From: Alphaproteobacteria bacterium
GTDB lineage: Bacteria > Pseudomonadota > Alphaproteobacteria > Geminicoccales > Geminicoccaceae
Length of the DNA: 41,442 nt
Assembly: GCA_030431615.1 (NCBI GenBank)
Contig: JAUIID010000020.1
Span: 1-41,442 of the forward strand
Direction of reading: 5' to 3'
Each line of letters starts with the position of its first letter. Positions within the stretch are counted from its first letter, which is position 1. Position numbers and translations under genes: made by a program. Under the pieces are notes generated by a model. That model was given only the letters and a program-made list of their open reading frames with translations. It was not told the origin of the DNA and ran no database searches. Below are positions 1 through 8,031 of the stretch, in pieces.

Positions 1-636
1 CATGATGACGAAGCTCAGGATGAGCCCGACCAGGAGCGTCTGCATCACCTGCGGCACGACGATCTCGACGAGGATGCGCAGGCGCGAGGCGCCGAGATTG
101 CGCGCCGCCTCGAACATCGACCGGTCGAGCCCGGCCATCGCCCCGGCAACCAGGAGTGCGACGAACGGCGTCTGCTTCCAGACGAAGGCGATGACGATGC
201 CCCGCCAGTCGAGAAAGCTCATGGTCTGCAAGGGCGTCAGCAGCCCCGCCTCGACCAGCATGCCGTTCATGAGGCCGTTCTTCGCGAGGAAGGTGCGCAT
301 GAGCTGGCCCGCCACGATGAACGGGATGAAGAGCGGCCAGCGATAGAGCCAGCGCAGGATGGCCTGCGCCCGCGGGTTGCTGCCGAGCACCAGGTAGCCG
401 CCGATGGCGACGGCGAAGACGGCGATCAGCAGGGTCGAGATGCCGACGATGAGGAAGGTGAAGAGGATGTCGCTCCGGTAGAGCTCGACCGCCTTCGTGA
501 AATTGCCGAACCCCCAGCCCTCGCCGGTCACAAACGCGCCGGCGAGCGAATAGAGGAGCGGCCAGACGAAAAGCAACAGGATGACGCCGAGTGCCGGCAG
601 CACCAGGAGCGGCCCCAGGAACGGGCTCGCCTTCAT
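1..636 (-). CDS. ABC transporter permease, spermidine/putrescine type (3' end beyond window)
   Basis: Inner-membrane permease of a binding-protein-dependent importer, partial: 212 codons are present and the C-terminal end lies beyond base 1. The ATG at 636 opens a protein starting MKASPFLGPLLVLPALGV, whose first membrane segment lies at about residues 5-30. Further hydrophobic segments follow at about 55-85 and 150-170. Near residues 178-198 is the EAA-type loop that docks on the ATPase (EAARNLGASRLRIL). It sits 46 bases after the binding-protein gene and shares its strand, so it is read as the third gene of the operon ATPase-binding protein-permease. A second permease gene would be expected just outside the window. 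Substrate is unknown; the PotB-like family imports polyamines, iron or other small organic compounds. Confidence 0.88.
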   Translation of the reverse strand, partial: MKASPFLGPLLVLPALGVILLLFVWPLLYSLAGAFVTGEGWGFGNFTKAVELYRSDILFTFLIVGISTLLIAVFAVAIGGYLVLGSNPRAQAILRWLYRWPLFIPFIVAGQLMRTFLAKNGLMNGMLVEAGLLTPLQTMSFLDWRGIVIAFVWKQTPFVALLVAGAMAGLDRSMFEAARNLGASRLRILVEIVVPQVMQTLLVGLILSFVIM

Positions 637-682
637 CGCGGCAAGGCGGGAACGCCCCTTCGGACGCTCCCGCCGGCCTCGG

Positions 683-1831
683 TCAGTTCGTCACCTGGCG
701 CTCATAGGCCTCCAGGATGGCGTCGAAATAGGGGCCGATCGGGAAGGGCTTGCCCTTCTCGGCCAGGTCCTCCGGTCCAACATCGGCGAAGAGCCGCTGC
801 CAGGTGGCGTCGTCCAGCTCCGCCTGGACGTGCTGCGCGTCGATCCCGGGATACCAGTTGAAGCGCTCGACGATGCCCTCGGCCTGCACCGCCGGGCTGG
901 TGGCGAGCTCGATGAACTTCTCCGCGAGCTCGGCATTGGCCGCACCTTCCGGCACGACGTAGTACATGGGCTGGCCGGGCATGCCGGGACCGATGAGCGA
1001 GAGCTTGAGGTCCGGGTTCAGCCGGCCGTCCGCCTGCCACGTGTAGAACATGTCGACCCAGACCGGGCCCATCGCGATCTCGCCGCGATTGAGCATGTCG
1101 AGCGTGCCGGCATTGCCCGGGCTGAAGGTGACGTTCTCGTTGAAGGACTTGAGCGAGGCCAGCGCGTCGGACCAGGCGGCCTCGGTCCCCGCATCGAACG
1201 GGCCGTTCATGAGCTGCTCGCCCTGGTCGGTGAAGGCGTACATCCAGCCCATGACGAAGCTGACGCCCGACATCCCGCCCTTGATGCCGTTATAGCCGAA
1301 CGCCCCGGGGTTCTCCTCGACCCAGGCCACGAGATCCTCGTAGGTCGCGGGCGGCTCCGGCACGAGCGCCGGGTTGTAGGCGATCGCCGTCTGGCTGTGG
1401 AACATCGGCATGACATAGCCGTCGACATCCGTGCCGAGCGCCATCTTCGCCGTGTCGCGGGTCACGAGGTCGCCGGTCCCGATCTTGTCCCGGTAGGTCT
1501 CGAGCAGGCCCTCCGAGACCATCTGGCCCGCCATCTTCTGATGCACCACCGCGACGTCGACATCGACGGTCTCCGCCCCCGCCGCCTCCTGTGCCGCGAG
1601 CCGCTCGTAGATCATCTGCGAGCCGGCATCGCCCGGGCCCGTGCCGAGTGCCCGCACCGTGTTGCCCGGATTGGCCGCCTCGAACTTGGGTGCGAGGAAC
1701 TCGTTGATGTAGTCCACCATGTTCTGGTCGCCGGCCGTGACCACCGTCAGGGTCTCGGCCGTCGCCAGCGACGCCGTCGCCAGCATGGTGCCGCCGATCA
1801 GGCTCGCCATCGTCACCTTGGATTTCCGCAC
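683..1831 (-). CDS. ABC transporter extracellular solute-binding protein (PotD/AfuA-like)
   Basis: Periplasmic ligand-binding protein of the importer, 382 residues. The start is the GTG at 1831: a strong GGAGG stands just upstream, between the ATPase stop and this codon, and the next residues form a signal peptide (RKSKVTMASLIGGTMLATAS, cleavage after ATA at about residue 25). The reading frame is open further upstream, but that part overlaps the ATPase gene. The mature protein begins ETLTVVTAGDQNMVDYI, typical of family 1 solute-binding proteins, and ends with the C-terminal helices seen in PotD-like proteins (EKFIELATSPAVQAEGI). The gap to the ATPase gene is 11 bases. Expression is likely higher than that of the other subunits, but nothing in the sequence proves this. 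The ligand is not deducible; the divergent amidase genes suggest an amide or other nitrogen compound. Confidence 0.9.
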   Translation of the reverse strand: MRKSKVTMASLIGGTMLATASLATAETLTVVTAGDQNMVDYINEFLAPKFEAANPGNTVRALGTGPGDAGSQMIYERLAAQEAAGAETVDVDVAVVHQKMAGQMVSEGLLETYRDKIGTGDLVTRDTAKMALGTDVDGYVMPMFHSQTAIAYNPALVPEPPATYEDLVAWVEENPGAFGYNGIKGGMSGVSFVMGWMYAFTDQGEQLMNGPFDAGTEAAWSDALASLKSFNENVTFSPGNAGTLDMLNRGEIAMGPVWVDMFYTWQADGRLNPDLKLSLIGPGMPGQPMYYVVPEGAANAELAEKFIELATSPAVQAEGIVERFNWYPGIDAQHVQAELDDATWQRLFADVGPEDLAEKGKPFPIGPYFDAILEAYERQVTN

Positions 1832-1842
1832 GTCGACCTCCT

Positions 1843-3000
1843 TCAGGCTTGGTTGCGCGAAAGCCCGCCGCGTCCGGAGCCATCGGCCCCGTCTGTATCG
1901 GCGGGAAAGAGAAAGAGATGCCGGGCCGGCAGCCGGACCTCGACCCTGGTCCCGGGCGCCTGGCATTGGGCATCGTCGACGAGGAAATGCCGCTCGCCGA
2001 TGGCAACCTCGTGACGCCAGACGCCGCCCGGATAGCTGACCGCGAGCACCCTGCCCGTCAGCGACAGGGCCTCGGTCCCCGGACCGTCACCGGCGTCGTC
2101 CGCGGCGACGAGCGTCGCTGCCTCGCCGCGGAAGAAGGCCTGCAGCCGGCACGCCCCCTGTCCTGGCAGGGCGTCCGCCGTCGGCAGCAGGTCGCGGGCG
2201 AGCCGCGCTGCCCGGTGGTCGGCGCCGGCGGCGATCATGACGCTGGCGCCGTCGAGCTCCGCCTCGAGCGTGACACTGTTGTCGGCGCCCATGAAGTCGG
2301 CGACGAACGGGCTCGCCGGGTGGTTGTAGATCCGCTCCGGCGGCCCCGCCTGGGCGATCCGGCCGGCATCGAGGATGACGATCCGGTCGGCCATGACCAT
2401 CGCCTCCTCGCGGTCATGGGTGACGTGGATCGCGGTGATGCCGAGCCGCCGCTGCAGGGCGCGGATCTCGTGCCGCACCGTCTGGCGGATGCGCGCGTCG
2501 AGATTGGAGAGCGGCTCGTCGAGCAGCAGGATCTTCGGGTCGACGGCGAGCGCCCGGCCGAGCGCCACGCGCTGCCGCTGCCCGCCGGAGAGCGCCGTGA
2601 CGTTGCGCTCGCCGAGGCCGGCGAGCCCGAGCATGGCGAGCAGCTCCTCGACCTTGGCGCGGATCGCCCCCCGGCCCTGCCGCCGGAGCTTCAGCCCGTA
2701 GCCGATGTTCTGCGCCACGGACATGTGCGGCCAGAGCGCATAGGACTGGAAAACCATGGCCATGTCGCGCCGGTCGGGCGCCAGGCGGGTGATGTCGCGC
2801 TCGCCGATCCGCAGCCGCCCGCTCGACGGGCTGAGGAAGCCGGCGATCGTCCGCAGGAGAGTGGTCTTGCCGCAGCCCGACGAGCCGAGCAGCGCCACGA
2901 GCTCACCCTTGCCGACCGCCAGCGAGAGGTCGTGCAGCACCGGCGTCGATCCATAGCGGACCGCCATCCGGTCGATGTCGAGGAATGCTTCGCTGGCCAT
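1843..3000 (-). CDS. ABC transporter ATP-binding protein, PotA-like, with TOBE domain
   Basis: Cytoplasmic ATPase that drives the importer, 385 residues. All nucleotide-binding motifs are intact: Walker A GSSGCGKTT, Q-loop in VFQSYALWPHM, signature LSGGQRQRVALGRALA, Walker B ILLLDEP, D-loop SNLDARIR, and the switch histidine in IHVTHD. After about residue 240 the chain continues into a TOBE-type regulatory domain, as in PotA, FbpC and UgpC. The ATG at 3000 is chosen because it leaves the usual short lead (MASEAFLDIDRMAVRYG) before the ATPase core; the open frame continues to 3201 but that part is not conserved-looking and lacks a clear ribosome site. It is the first gene of the operon and is divergent from the acetamidase gene across 199 bases, where promoters for both directions must lie. 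Confidence 0.93.
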   Translation of the reverse strand: MASEAFLDIDRMAVRYGSTPVLHDLSLAVGKGELVALLGSSGCGKTTLLRTIAGFLSPSSGRLRIGERDITRLAPDRRDMAMVFQSYALWPHMSVAQNIGYGLKLRRQGRGAIRAKVEELLAMLGLAGLGERNVTALSGGQRQRVALGRALAVDPKILLLDEPLSNLDARIRQTVRHEIRALQRRLGITAIHVTHDREEAMVMADRIVILDAGRIAQAGPPERIYNHPASPFVADFMGADNSVTLEAELDGASVMIAAGADHRAARLARDLLPTADALPGQGACRLQAFFRGEAATLVAADDAGDGPGTEALSLTGRVLAVSYPGGVWRHEVAIGERHFLVDDAQCQAPGTRVEVRLPARHLFLFPADTDGADGSGRGGLSRNQA

Positions 3001-3199
3001 TTCGCTCGGGCGCTTTGCCGGCGGCCCTGCCGCACGTGCTTCTCGTTGAACCGACACCTCCCTGGGATCGGCATGTGACAACCCGATGACAATGACGCGA
3101 AGCGGCCCCGCCGCCAAGCCCGAAGATCGAGCGCTCGCTCTGGACGGGAACCGGCGGGAGTGCCACTTTTCCCCCCGGTTCGAACGGGGAGGAAACGAC

Positions 3200-4189
3200 A
3201 TGAGCGACTGGCTCGAGCGGAGCTACATGGCGCGGCTCGGCGTGGCCAGGGGGCAGGAAGGCCGCCGGCACGAGCTCGACCTCGAACGGCAGGGCGCCTT
3301 CCACTATGTCTACGGCCCCTATGCCGAACCGGTCCTGACCATCGATCCGGGCGACATCGTGGTGGCCGAGACCGAGGACGCCTTCGGCGGCGCCATCAAG
3401 AGCGAGCGCGACATGCCGTCGGCCGTGCTCAACATGCCCTTCGTCAACCCGCAATGCGGCCCGATCCGCATCGAGGGGGCGAAGAAGGGCGACGTCGTCG
3501 CGGTGCGCATCCTCGACATCGAGCCGAGAGGCCCGCAGCCGGTCGGCACCACCGCCCTCATCCCCGAGTTCGGCGGCCTGGTTGCCACCCCCGTCACCGC
3601 CATGCTCAACCGGCCTCTGCCGGAGCGGGTCAAGAAGATGGCGGTGACCCGCGAGGGCGTCGTCTTCAACGAGCGCATCACGCTCCCCTACGAGCCCTTC
3701 ATCGGCACGCTCGGCGTCAGCCCGGAGATCGAGGCGATCAGCTCGCTGACCCCGGACTACTACGGCGGCAACATGGACCTGCCGGACATGGCGCCCGGGG
3801 CCATCGCCTATTTCCCGGTGCAGCACGAGGGCGCCTTCCTCTATGTCGGCGACTGCCACGGCACCCAGGGCGACGGCGAGCTCTGTGGCGTCGCGGTCGA
3901 GATCCCCTCCACCACCACCCTGCATGTCGACCTGATCAGGGGCTGGCCGATCGCCTGGCCCAGGCTCGAGAACGAAAAATTCATCATGTCGATCGGCAGC
4001 GCCCGGCCGATGGAGGACGCGGCGCGCATCGCCTATCGCGACCTCGTCCGCTGGCTGGTCGCCGACTACGGCTTCGAGGAGAGCGAGGCCTATTTCCTCC
4101 TGACCCAGGCCGGCCGGGTGCGCCTCGGCAACATGGTGGATCCCAAGTACACGCTCGGCGCCTCACTCCTCAAAACCTATCTCGACTGA
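3200..4189 (+). CDS. Acetamidase/formamidase family protein
   Basis: Predicted amide hydrolase of the FmdA/AmdA family, releasing ammonia from formamide, acetamide or related short amides; 329 residues, cytoplasmic. Recognisable family segments are the early GPIRIEGAKKGDVVAVRILD, the block PFIGTLGVSPE, GGNMDLPDM, and LYVGDCHGTQGDGELCG, which carries the metal-binding acidic and histidine residues of the fold. The start at 3200 is supported by a GGGAGG ribosome site eight bases upstream; an in-frame ATG at 3086 lies in non-conserved sequence. It heads a plus-strand run with the SDR gene (16-base gap) and the amidase, opposite the ABC importer. The exact substrate is open: members of this family also act on larger amides and on uncharacterised compounds. 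Confidence 0.88.
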   Translation: MSDWLERSYMARLGVARGQEGRRHELDLERQGAFHYVYGPYAEPVLTIDPGDIVVAETEDAFGGAIKSERDMPSAVLNMPFVNPQCGPIRIEGAKKGDVVAVRILDIEPRGPQPVGTTALIPEFGGLVATPVTAMLNRPLPERVKKMAVTREGVVFNERITLPYEPFIGTLGVSPEIEAISSLTPDYYGGNMDLPDMAPGAIAYFPVQHEGAFLYVGDCHGTQGDGELCGVAVEIPSTTTLHVDLIRGWPIAWPRLENEKFIMSIGSARPMEDAARIAYRDLVRWLVADYGFEESEAYFLLTQAGRVRLGNMVDPKYTLGASLLKTYLD

Positions 4190-4205
4190 ACAGGGAGCAG
4201 AAACG

Positions 4206-4967
4206 ATGGATCTCGGGCTCAAGGGTCTCAGGGCAATCGTCACCGGTGGCACCAAGGGCATCGGCCGCCGCGCGGCCGACATCCTCGCCGACGAGGGCTG
4301 CCATGTCAGCGTGTGCTCGCGCCACGAGGGCGAGGTGAAGGACTGCGTCGCCGCCCTCGAGAAGAAGGGGGTGAAGGCACACGGCTCGGCCCTCGACGTC
4401 GCCGACAAGGCCGCCCTCGAAGCATGGGTGGCGAGTGCCGCCGCCGAGCTCGGCGGCATCGACATCGTCGTCGCCAATGTCTCGGCGCTCGCCGGCGACG
4501 GCACCGAGGAGGCCTGGCAGAAGCAGTTCGAGGTCGACGTCATGCACACGGTGCGTACCGTGAATGCCGCCATGCCGCAGCTCGAGGCGTCGAAGGCCGC
4601 CTCGGTCGTCATCGTCTCCAGCGTCTCCGGCCGCGAGGTCGACTTCTTCGCCGGCTCCTACGGCGCCACCAAGGCCGCCCTCATCCACTACGCCCACGGC
4701 CTCGCCTGCCAACTCGCCCCGAAGAGCATCCGGGTGAACTCGGTCTCGCCCGGCAATGTCTATTTCAAGGACGGCATCTGGAACTCGATCGAGACCGACA
4801 ATCCGGACCTCTTCAAGGCCGCCCTCGACCTCAACCCGACCGGCCGCATGGCGACCGCCGAGGAGGTCGGCCGCGGCATCGCCTTCCTCGCGAGCCCGGC
4901 CTCGAGCTTCACCTCCGGCACCAACCTCGTGATCGACGGGGCGCTCACCAAGGGCGTGCAGTTCTAG
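4206..4967 (+). CDS. SDR family NAD(P)-dependent oxidoreductase
   Basis: Classical short-chain dehydrogenase/reductase of 253 residues, the usual length. The Rossmann cofactor motif TGGTKGIG is at residues 13-20, the structural NAG-like block is VANVSA near 90, catalytic serine is in SSVSG near 138, and the catalytic tyrosine and lysine are Y152 and K156 in SYGATK. The C-terminal TSGTNLVIDGAL is the standard SDR ending. The ATG at 4206 follows a GGGAGCAG ribosome site. It lies between two amide-hydrolysing enzymes, so it probably oxidises or reduces an intermediate of the same pathway; the substrate cannot be told from sequence. The NNAG motif of the family is altered here to NVSA. Confidence 0.92.
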   Translation: MDLGLKGLRAIVTGGTKGIGRRAADILADEGCHVSVCSRHEGEVKDCVAALEKKGVKAHGSALDVADKAALEAWVASAAAELGGIDIVVANVSALAGDGTEEAWQKQFEVDVMHTVRTVNAAMPQLEASKAASVVIVSSVSGREVDFFAGSYGATKAALIHYAHGLACQLAPKSIRVNSVSPGNVYFKDGIWNSIETDNPDLFKAALDLNPTGRMATAEEVGRGIAFLASPASSFTSGTNLVIDGALTKGVQF

Positions 4968-4976
4968 GCCCCCTCG

Positions 4977-6245
4977 ATGCCAGGCGCCGCCGAAGGGGCG
5001 GGCTTCCCGGACCGTGCGGCGGCGCTGAACGAGCGCTTCCACTGCTTCGTCACGCTCACCCCCGACGAGGTCTCGACCGGCACCGGGCCGCTCGCCGGCG
5101 TGCCGGTGGCGGTCAAGGACTGCATCCCGATCAAGGGTGTCGCCTGCACCTGGGGCAGTGCCGTCTTCAGGGACCGCATCGCCGCGGCCGACGCCCCCGT
5201 CGTGGCGCAGCTCCGCGAAGCCGGGGCGCGCATCGTCGGCACCGCCAATCTGCACGAGTTCGCCTTCGGCGGCACGACGCAGAACCCCTGGTTCGGGAAC
5301 TGTCGCAACGCCTGGAATCCCGAGCGCGTGCCGGGCGGGTCGAGCGGCGGGTCCGCCGTGGCGGTGGCCCTCGGCCTCGCCGCTCTGGGCGTCGGCACCG
5401 ACACGGGCTGCTCGGTCCGCCTGCCGGCCTCGCTCAACGGCCTCCTCGGCCTGCGCCCGACCCACGGTGCCATCTCCAACCGGGACATCATGCCGGTGAG
5501 CCCACCGCACGACACAGTGGGCTTCATCGCCGCCGACACGGAGACGATCCGCCGGGCCTTCGCCGCCACCTGCCGCCTGGACCCGGCCGATCCCTTTTCC
5601 CGCCCCGCCGCGGCCTTTGCCAACCCCCAGCACATCAGGCTCGGCGTCGCCAGCGCGCTTCTCGCGGCAACCGAGCCCGACATCCGCGAAGCCTTCGAGC
5701 GCGCGGTTGCAAGGCTCGAGGCCCTGGGCTGCACGGTCCGGGCCATCGCCGAGCCGGCCCTCATCGAGGCGGCCATGCACATCGCCCCGCTCGCCATGGC
5801 CGACATGGCCGAATTCCATCGCCAGCGCCTCGCCCATGACGCGGATCGCATCGGCAGCGCCATCCACCAGCGCGCCGCCCGCGGCCTTGCCATGCCGGCC
5901 ACCGAATATGCCGGCCACCTGCGCTGGCGCGAAAACAACGGCGCGGTCATCAACGGGCTCTTCGAGTCCGTTGACGCCATCCTCTCGCCCACCGTGCCGG
6001 TGACCGCCCCGACCCTCGCGGAAGCGGCGGACGCGGTGGGCAGCACAGCCCTCCTCAGCCGCAATTGCTGGGCAGCACCCGCGGCCGGCATCCCCGCCCT
6101 GACGGTGCCGTGCGGCCGGGACCGCCACGGCATCCCCATCGGCCTGCAGCTGATGGGCAGGGCCTGGGCGGAGCCCTTCCTCCTCGACCTCGCCACGCTC
6201 TTCCTCGGCCAGGATGGCCCCGTCCCGTTGCCGGTCCAGACCTGA
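4977..6245 (+). CDS. Amidase signature family enzyme
   Basis: Serine amidase of the amidase-signature superfamily, 422 residues. The Ser-cisSer-Lys triad is visible: Lys47 in VAVKDC, the cis-serine in PGGSSGGS (residues 122-123) and the nucleophile Ser146 in GTDTGCSVRLPAS. The usual GTDTGGS carries Cys instead of the second Gly at 145, which is tolerated in some members. The C-terminal GIPALTVPCG and PIGLQLMG blocks are also typical. The gene starts nine bases after the SDR stop with no obvious ribosome site, which suggests translational coupling or a slightly different start. With the acetamidase-like enzyme it gives the locus two unrelated amide hydrolases. It is not GatA: there is no gatB or gatC nearby. 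Confidence 0.9.
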   Translation: MPGAAEGAGFPDRAAALNERFHCFVTLTPDEVSTGTGPLAGVPVAVKDCIPIKGVACTWGSAVFRDRIAAADAPVVAQLREAGARIVGTANLHEFAFGGTTQNPWFGNCRNAWNPERVPGGSSGGSAVAVALGLAALGVGTDTGCSVRLPASLNGLLGLRPTHGAISNRDIMPVSPPHDTVGFIAADTETIRRAFAATCRLDPADPFSRPAAAFANPQHIRLGVASALLAATEPDIREAFERAVARLEALGCTVRAIAEPALIEAAMHIAPLAMADMAEFHRQRLAHDADRIGSAIHQRAARGLAMPATEYAGHLRWRENNGAVINGLFESVDAILSPTVPVTAPTLAEAADAVGSTALLSRNCWAAPAAGIPALTVPCGRDRHGIPIGLQLMGRAWAEPFLLDLATLFLGQDGPVPLPVQT

Positions 6246-6363
6246 GGGGCACCCCGGGGTGTGGCAAGCCGACAACAATGGCGGAATCGCGGTGGGCGTT
6301 AGTGGCATTTGAACCATCGAAGCCACATCATAGCAGCCGGACCAGCGTAAGGCGTTTGCGACC

Positions 6364-6570
6364 ATGGAACAGATCGGCCCCTCGACCGACGAGCAGCCGC
6401 AGCAACCGATGCAGGGCATGCCTGCCGCGGCCCGGCCGGCGGCATCTCCGCCACCCTGCAGCTATCGGGTAAGCCACTCCTCGGGCGAGACCATCTGCTC
6501 CGACCTCGCCTCGGCGCGCCTCGTCCTCGCCCAGAAGCCGGGTGCGAAGATCTTCCTGCAGCGCGGCTGA
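6364..6570 (+). CDS. Small hypothetical protein
   Basis: Possible 68-residue protein in the gap between the amidase gene and the OmpA-like gene. The C-terminal half (from CSYRVSHSSGETIC to KIFLQRG) has strong G/C preference at third codon positions, as real genes in this window do, and contains two cysteines. The N-terminal half is Gln/Pro/Ala-rich and low in complexity. No clear ribosome site precedes the ATG. I do not recognise the family. The rest of 6246-6684 shows no other gene; a perfect 12-bp palindrome CACCCCGGGGTG lies at 6250-6261 just after the amidase stop. Confidence 0.45.
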   Translation: MEQIGPSTDEQPQQPMQGMPAAARPAASPPPCSYRVSHSSGETICSDLASARLVLAQKPGAKIFLQRG

Positions 6571-6684
6571 ACGAGCGGCGACGCAGGGAGCGGCATCGGC
6601 AGCGAGCCGCCCTCATCCCCGGACCGGAAAGAGAAGCGGGCGACCGCGTCAACGGCCGCCCGTCCTTGCATGGTCGTTGCGCGA

Positions 6685-7653
6685 TCAGAAGAGGAACCCG
6701 AGGCCCACGCTGCCCCAGACGATGCCCTTGTCCCAATCCGAATTGCGGAACTGGTAGTCGTAGGCGACCTTGGTGTTCAGGACGGTGCTCTCGCTGATCC
6801 GGAAGTTGAACCCGAGCTCCGGGCCGGCCAAGAAGCCCTGCTGCACCCCCGGCCCGTAGATATAGCCGGCATTGGCGCTCAGATACGGGTTGACGATGTC
6901 GAGGTTCAGCGGCGTCAGGCCGATCGACACGCCGCTCCGCCCGTTGGCGCCGTCGTCATCGCCGTTGAAGCTGTAGAGGACCGCCTGCTTCAGCGCGACG
7001 CTGAGAAAGTCGCCAGGCAAGGCGTTGAAGCTGAACTCGACGCCGGCGAGATCGTTCTGCGACTTGCCGCCGCTGCCATCCTTGTCCTTCTCGCCGAAAT
7101 TGTGGCCGTAGATCGCCGCCATGCGGAGCCCGAGGAACACGGGCTCCTCCTCGTCCGAAGGCGCCTCCTCCTGCACGGGCGCGGGCGCCGCCGCGACGAC
7201 CGCCGGTGCCGGGGCCGGCTCGGGGATGTCGAACAGGATCTCCACCCGCCGATTGCCCGGCTCGCGCACATTGTCGCCGGTCGGGATGCGCAGGTTCTCC
7301 TCGCCGCGCCCGACCACGACGATGTCGGCCGCCAGCACGCCCCGGCGTTCGAGCTCGGCCGCGACGGCCTGCGCCCGCTCCTCCGACAGGCGCAGGTTCA
7401 ACTCGGCCGGGCCGGAAGTATCCGTGTAGCCCGTGACGTCGATCCGGGCGCTGCCGGTCGAACGGAACTCCTCGATCGCCTCGGCGACGACCTGCTTGTC
7501 GTCGGCGCTGAGCACCGACTTGCTCAGCGGAAAGAAGATCAGATACTTCCCGGGCGCCTCCATGAACGGCGCGTCCACACCGGACGTCGACTGCGCGTGC
7601 ACAGTCGGCGCGACGAGCGCCACCATGGCCGCGGCCAGCATAAGCGACTTCAT
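6685..7653 (-). CDS. OmpA-domain outer-membrane protein with C-terminal beta-barrel-like region
   Basis: Predicted envelope protein of 322 residues. The start at 7653 follows AAGGAG at a spacing of eight and opens a signal peptide (MKSLMLAAAMVALVAPTVHA). Residues about 30-140 are an OmpA/MotB-type peptidoglycan-binding domain: VTGYTDTSGPAELNLRLSEE and GRGEENLRIPTG with the closing NRRVEILFD. A Pro/Ala/Glu linker at about 142-170 leads to a C-terminal part with alternating hydrophobic strands that ends in Phe (SVGLGFLF), the usual mark of an outer-membrane barrel. Normally the barrel comes first and the OmpA domain last; here the order is reversed. It probably tethers the outer membrane to the cell wall. 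It is a single-gene unit with a long upstream gap. Confidence 0.85.
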   Translation of the reverse strand: MKSLMLAAAMVALVAPTVHAQSTSGVDAPFMEAPGKYLIFFPLSKSVLSADDKQVVAEAIEEFRSTGSARIDVTGYTDTSGPAELNLRLSEERAQAVAAELERRGVLAADIVVVGRGEENLRIPTGDNVREPGNRRVEILFDIPEPAPAPAVVAAAPAPVQEEAPSDEEEPVFLGLRMAAIYGHNFGEKDKDGSGGKSQNDLAGVEFSFNALPGDFLSVALKQAVLYSFNGDDDGANGRSGVSIGLTPLNLDIVNPYLSANAGYIYGPGVQQGFLAGPELGFNFRISESTVLNTKVAYDYQFRNSDWDKGIVWGSVGLGFLF

Positions 7654-8031
7654 CACCAACACTCCTTCAACTCCAGAGAGGGGCAGCTGCGCGAGTCCAC
7701 AGGCGGCGCTGCTTGTGCCGGAGCACATGCACATTGCCTTTCAGCTCGGTCGTTTCTCGAGATGTCGGAGGGTCTAATAGTCGGCTGCTGACCGGGTTCC
7801 GCACCGGCCGCACGGCCGCCGTCCGCGGCGGAACTCGCCTTCAGCGTGTGACATTTCCGAGGCAGTCAGCGGGCCCGCAGGGAAGGATCGCTCTGCTCCG
7901 TCCAGCCGGCCGGTGTTCGCCCATCCGGTCAGGAGTCCGGGGCCGCATCCCCTGTCGCCGGAACGCTCGGACCTCGATCCTGAAAGATCTCCCCGCTGCA
8001 ACGGATGGCGGGTTCAGCCATCCGACGGGCG
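7654..8031. other. Intergenic region without a convincing gene
   Basis: About 380 bases between the OmpA-like gene and the glycosidase-like gene, both on the minus strand. All six frames give only short ORFs without plausible composition. The OmpA-like gene needs its promoter here, but no consensus -35/-10 pair stands out. The only structured element I see is the hairpin at 8003-8023. Confidence 0.5.
8003..8023 (-). terminator. Hairpin after the glycosidase-like gene, possible weak terminator
   Basis: Perfect 7-bp inverted repeat GGATGGC/GCCATCC with a 7-base loop, nine bases past the stop codon of the gene ending at 8032. There is no following run of T on the minus strand, so intrinsic termination is doubtful; it may instead protect the 3' end. 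Confidence 0.35.

Noticed and set aside
581-2014. Long plus-strand ORFs opposite the ABC genes and many other antisense ORFs
   Set aside because: Mirror ORFs are common in high-GC DNA; they are Arg/Gly/Ala-rich and lack family motifs, while the opposite strand carries clear domains.
6250-6261. Palindrome CACCCCGGGGTG as amidase terminator
   Set aside because: No loop and no following T-run; cannot be called a terminator.
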